This document shows positions 16,254 to 19,333 of a DNA stretch of 19,333 bases, piece after piece. The notes under the pieces are model-generated. The model had not been told where the DNA came from, did no database searches, and saw only the letters and a program-made list of their open reading frames with translations. Origin of the DNA: Planctomycetaceae bacterium (GTDB lineage: Bacteria > Planctomycetota > Planctomycetia > Pirellulales > Pirellulaceae); contig JABHUV010000136.1 in NCBI GenBank assembly GCA_018658605.1, positions 1 through 19,333 of the forward strand. The letters run 5' to 3'. How positions within the stretch are numbered: the first letter of the stretch is position 1; each line of letters starts with the position of its first letter. Both the position numbers and the translations under genes were made by a program.

Positions 16254-17444
16254 ATGCAAGCTCAAGAGATTCTCGACGAAGCAAAAACAATGCAGTCATG
16301 GATTGTCGATATTCGTCGCCAGTTACATCGTCACCCCGAGTTGATGTATGAAGAATTTGAAACCAGTAAATTGGTGCAGGCTAATTTGACGGAGTTAGGC
16401 ATCCCTTTTAAAAGTGAGATTGCGATTACTGGTGTCGTTGCAACACTAGGCAACGGTGAAGGCCCCTGTATCGCCTTGCGGGCTGACATGGATGCATTGC
16501 CGATTAATGAAGAAGCGGACATTGATTTTAAGAGTGAAGTTGATGGCAAGATGCATGCCTGTGGGCATGATTGCCACACTTCGATGTTATTAGGTGCGGC
16601 GAAGTTATTAAAGAATCACGAAGACTTGATAAACGGCACGGTGAAGCTAATTTTCCAACCGGCTGAAGAGGGCGGTGCTGGTGGCCAGCGGATGCGTAGT
16701 GAGGGAGTCTTAGAAAATCCGGTAGTCGAGCGGATATTTGGATTACACGTCGCTCCGACGCTGCCCACCGGAATGCTAGCCTCGCGAGCAGGTACCTTAC
16801 TAGCAGCCGCTGGACAAGTGAGCATTACGGTCAAGGGCAAGGGTGGGCACGCGGCTCGTCCGCAAGATACGATTGATCCAATTGTGACCGGATCTAAAAT
16901 TGTCGTGGAACTGCAGACGATTTTATCACGCGAGCTTGATCCCTTGGATTCTGGCGTGATCAGCATCACGATGATGCATGCCGGATCGGCGTACAACGTG
17001 ATTCCACCAGAGATCCAAATAGGGGGTACGATACGCTCGTTAACCTTAGACGGGTTGAAGCACTTGCAATCGCGTGTTGAGGCAATTGCCAAGGGTATCG
17101 CGGAGGTCAATCGATGTGAAGCGGAGGTTTCTTTTCCAGGTCACGATTATCCGCCAACCGTGAATGATGAAGGTTGTTGGGAAATAGCTCAACGAGCCGT
17201 TGTGGAGATTTTGGGTGACGGCAAAGTATTGGAGATGGAACCTGTTATGGGTGGAGAAGATTTTGCTTATTATACCGAGAAAATCCCCGGTTGTTTTGCT
17301 TTTCTGGGAGTGGGCAATGAAGAGATTGGCGCGACCTACGGCGTACACCACCCACAATTCAAAGCTGATGAAGCGGCATTGCCCTATGGCTCAGCGATCC
17401 ATATGAATTACGCGCTGATGGCATTGGATGAGTTGGCATCCTAG
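16254..17444 (+). CDS. M20D amidohydrolase, ILR1/hippurate-hydrolase-like
   Basis: A 396-residue cytoplasmic amidohydrolase close to the IAA-amino-acid hydrolase / N-acyl-amino-acid hydrolase group. Family motifs are present: RQLHRHPEL, ALRADMDALPI, MHACGHDCHTSM (metal ligands Cys103, His105), QPAEEGGAGG (catalytic Glu138, ligand Glu139), GLHV (His165) and MGGEDFAYY followed by GVHHPQF (ligand near His365). The frame is open upstream to TTG 16182, but the 24 extra residues do not match the family and the length from ATG 16254 is normal. A weak CGGGA lies 8 bases before the ATG. The substrate is probably an N-acylated amino acid. It converges with the epimerase gene (43-base gap) and is divergent from the CehA/McbA-type gene. 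It is from a different M20 branch than the exported AbgB-like protein at 5012-6484. Confidence 0.93.
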   Translation: MQAQEILDEAKTMQSWIVDIRRQLHRHPELMYEEFETSKLVQANLTELGIPFKSEIAITGVVATLGNGEGPCIALRADMDALPINEEADIDFKSEVDGKMHACGHDCHTSMLLGAAKLLKNHEDLINGTVKLIFQPAEEGGAGGQRMRSEGVLENPVVERIFGLHVAPTLPTGMLASRAGTLLAAAGQVSITVKGKGGHAARPQDTIDPIVTGSKIVVELQTILSRELDPLDSGVISITMMHAGSAYNVIPPEIQIGGTIRSLTLDGLKHLQSRVEAIAKGIAEVNRCEAEVSFPGHDYPPTVNDEGCWEIAQRAVVEILGDGKVLEMEPVMGGEDFAYYTEKIPGCFAFLGVGNEEIGATYGVHHPQFKADEAALPYGSAIHMNYALMALDELAS

Positions 17445-17487
17445 TATTTTAGAGATGAATTCAATACCCGTTTGCGTTAGTTGTTGG

Positions 17488-18435
17488 TTAACCCAAAAAC
17501 GCTTGCAGCGATTGGCGGATTCCGTCATGTAGTGGCGTTAGGGGCATGTTAGGAAATAGTTCTAGCGTTAGTTCGTCGTCTAAATCACAGACGAATGGCA
17601 TGATAGGTGCGTCGGCGGCATAACGGATGTTGATGCCTGACGTGATACCGACTTGGGGGGCAACCTCGCAAATTAAACGGATGAATTCACCTTCATCCAC
17701 AGAAATCCCGCGGAGGTTAATTACCGCGTACCCACTCAACGGCTCGAGTGCGGCTTGCGCAAACCCAGCGCCGACGTCTGCTACAAAATGATAATGCTCC
17801 CGCCCGCGATAGGGAATTTCAAACGGCAGACCAGCCGCCGTTTTCTTTAAGGCAGTGGTGGGAGCCGACGTGAGTCCCTGATCCCGGCCCGGGCCGTAGG
17901 TCGTTGATAACCGGACACTGACCGTGGGGATACTGGTTTCTTTGTGAAAAGCGATAGCCATTCCCTCACCAGCAACTTTCCAAAAACCATAGATGTTAGC
18001 AGGTTGATATGGCATCGGAGTTTTGACGACTGGTCCGTCGTACATATCCCGTGGCCCGTAGACTGCCGAGGAGCTCGCAAAGACAAATCGTTGGAGCGTT
18101 GAACCTAGTTGCTCAGCGGCATAAAACATGTTAGCTGTGCCACCGACGTTGACGTCCATGCCGAGCAGCGGAGTGGCTTCGCAGGCCGGAGTTTGGAAGG
18201 CAGCGAGATGAATGATGACGTTGGGTTGAGCTTGGGTCACGGCAGCAACGACTGAGTGGCGGTCTGTGATATCACCGCTGATGATTTCTAGTCGGTCATG
18301 GTACTTCGCATCAATCCGTGACAGGTCGACATTGCGGCAAAACCCGACGACTTGATCTGCGCCGTTATCGAGCAAGTAAGCTACCGTCGCTGCTCCAATA
18401 CATCCCGTTGGGCCACTTACAAAAGCGATTGTCAT
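17488..18435 (-). CDS. NAD-dependent epimerase/dehydratase (extended SDR)
   Basis: A 315-residue extended short-chain dehydrogenase. The start is placed at ATG 18435 because MTIAFVSGPTGCIG is a standard beta1-alphaA glycine motif (GPTGCIG, 8-14); the frame is open to 18540, but the added 35 residues are not family-like. Other features: GDITDR (54-59), HLAAFQTPACE, FASSSAVYGPR (Ser in SSS about 121-123), and the catalytic YGFWK with Tyr149 and Lys153, followed by RLSTTYGPGRDQG. It should act on a nucleotide sugar or a related sugar derivative; the exact reaction is unclear. TAGGA lies about 9 bases upstream of the start. It is divergent from the membrane-protein gene with about 125 bases between, and convergent with the M20D gene. 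Confidence 0.9.
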   Translation of the reverse strand: MTIAFVSGPTGCIGAATVAYLLDNGADQVVGFCRNVDLSRIDAKYHDRLEIISGDITDRHSVVAAVTQAQPNVIIHLAAFQTPACEATPLLGMDVNVGGTANMFYAAEQLGSTLQRFVFASSSAVYGPRDMYDGPVVKTPMPYQPANIYGFWKVAGEGMAIAFHKETSIPTVSVRLSTTYGPGRDQGLTSAPTTALKKTAAGLPFEIPYRGREHYHFVADVGAGFAQAALEPLSGYAVINLRGISVDEGEFIRLICEVAPQVGITSGINIRYAADAPIMPFVCDLDDELTLELFPNMPLTPLHDGIRQSLQAFLG

Positions 18436-18560
18436 ATTCAGAATCCTACAGGGTGTGCTATGAAGGTTGTGTTGTACAATGATGGGGGTGAATAGCCCTT
18501 TGTTATAGCACAATCTAAAGTACAGATTCCAACAACCCAACAGTCGAAAGCGATCTGGTT

Positions 18561-19333
18561 TTGTTTAAGTATTTTGAACGCAATTCAGATAGCGATGTTA
18601 TCTGGTTCGCTTTGCAAAAATTCTGGGCCCTGTTTGCTATCGCGCTCTTTGTCGTCACCAGCGGATTGTGGTTACCCCAGACACTGTTCCCTCAGGTTGC
18701 GTTGCTTGAGCTGTTCAATGGTTTTCCCAGTGGAATTATTTATGGTGCGATAGCAGTGGTCATTATCGCCCTATTTTCAATCCTATTGGGTAAGTTCTCC
18801 TACGATACGATCCCTAGATCGTTAAAGATCCGTTTCTTGTCGTGGGCAATATTGACCGACGCCATCGCAATATTGTGTCTTATCGATCAACATCGCATTC
18901 AGCCGTGGGTCGTACATTTAGTTGTGGGAGCCTTTGTCTTTATGACCTGTCGACCACAGCGAGGTGTGGCGCTGCTACGGATACTTGCGATTAGTATATA
19001 TATTTATTCAGCACTAGGAAAATTCGATTACCAGTTTATGCACAGTGTGGGGCCACAATTACTGACAGGATTGGCCGAGTTAATCAGTGTGGATATGAAG
19101 ACATGGGACTCGACGTTGGTGTCCAAATTATCTCTACTGTTGCCGTTGGGAGAATTACTGATCGGCATAATGTTGTGTCATTGCCGCACCCGAAAGCTAG
19201 CAATCCTTAGTGCGACAGCAATGCATATTTGTTTGGCGGTGTTATTCAGGCCCTTCGGATTAAATCATGAATGGGGAGTGGTGGTATGGAACGTGTTTTT
19301 CATTTTTCAAAACGACATGCTCTTTGGCACGAC
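18561..19333 (+). CDS. Polytopic membrane protein, 3' end outside window
   Basis: An open frame of at least 257 codons that runs off the right edge with no stop. After the upstream stop (18516-18518) there is no ATG before the first membrane segment, so TTG 18561 is the best start (MFKYFERNSDSDVIWFALQ). CTG 18555 is possible, and the start is uncertain. About eight hydrophobic segments are visible, among them WALFAIALFVVTSGLWL, GAIAVVIIALFSILLG, LLRILAISIYIYSALGKF and LLLPLGELLIGIMLC. The motif YSALGKFDYQF before a polar stretch, followed by PLGELLIG, is reminiscent of DoxX/MauE-like or HTTM-like membrane proteins, but I do not recognise the family with confidence. It is divergent from the epimerase, so the 125-base gap probably holds promoters for both. 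Confidence 0.75.
   Translation, partial: MFKYFERNSDSDVIWFALQKFWALFAIALFVVTSGLWLPQTLFPQVALLELFNGFPSGIIYGAIAVVIIALFSILLGKFSYDTIPRSLKIRFLSWAILTDAIAILCLIDQHRIQPWVVHLVVGAFVFMTCRPQRGVALLRILAISIYIYSALGKFDYQFMHSVGPQLLTGLAELISVDMKTWDSTLVSKLSLLLPLGELLIGIMLCHCRTRKLAILSATAMHICLAVLFRPFGLNHEWGVVVWNVFFIFQNDMLFGT

Noticed and set aside
16616..17110. 164-codon minus-strand frame inside the M20D gene.
   Set aside because: Long only because of codon bias on the opposite strand; the sense frame carries complete M20 motifs.
17445..17487. Possible bidirectional terminator between the M20D and epimerase genes (GCGTT/AACGC, with GGTTAACC in the loop).
   Set aside because: Only five paired bases around a long loop and no clear U-run; not strong enough to call.
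18436..18540. 35-residue N-terminal extension of the epimerase.
   Set aside because: The Rossmann motif begins right after ATG 18435; the extension has no family match and occupies the divergent promoter region.

Overview
The window looks like a chromosomal segment of a low-GC member of the Planctomycetota, probably Pirellulaceae-like; the species cannot be named from sequence alone. The strongest evidence is the pair at 7675-12101: a PSCyt1/PSCyt2/PSD1 cytochrome-type protein followed by a Tat-exported DUF1501 protein, a pairing typical of planctomycetes. Weak or missing Shine-Dalgarno sequences, non-ATG starts and a large secreted CehA/McbA-type PHP protein fit the same picture. No mobile element, rRNA, tRNA, CRISPR array or phage gene was seen.

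Left part (1-4920, minus strand). A LysR-type regulator gene overlaps the start of gltB, the glutamate synthase large subunit, by four bases. gltB is intact but runs off the left edge. The pair is preceded by a 500-base intergenic region with a good sigma70-type promoter (TTGACA-16-TATTAT). That promoter implies a leader of about 370 nt holding several inverted repeats. A further dyad lies inside the 3' end of lysR, just before gltB. This makes a plausible GltC-like nitrogen-control locus with an unusual tandem layout.

Middle part (5012-12645). An exported AbgB-like M20 amidohydrolase (minus) is divergent from an MDR-family dehydrogenase (plus). The dehydrogenase is followed by the PSCyt and DUF1501 genes and then by a stand-alone 105-residue FHA protein that appears to have its own promoter.

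Right part (12656-19333). On the minus strand a CehA/McbA-type secreted metallohydrolase leads into an SDR dehydrogenase. An ILR1-like cytoplasmic M20D amidohydrolase (plus) converges on an extended-SDR sugar epimerase/dehydratase (minus). Divergent from the latter is a polytopic membrane protein that runs off the right edge and has no ATG start.

Taken together the genes suggest amide and sugar catabolism plus glutamate synthesis in a heterotrophic planctomycete. I did not find a clear new defence or biosynthetic system. The most distinctive signals are the architecture and putative control sites of the lysR-gltB locus.
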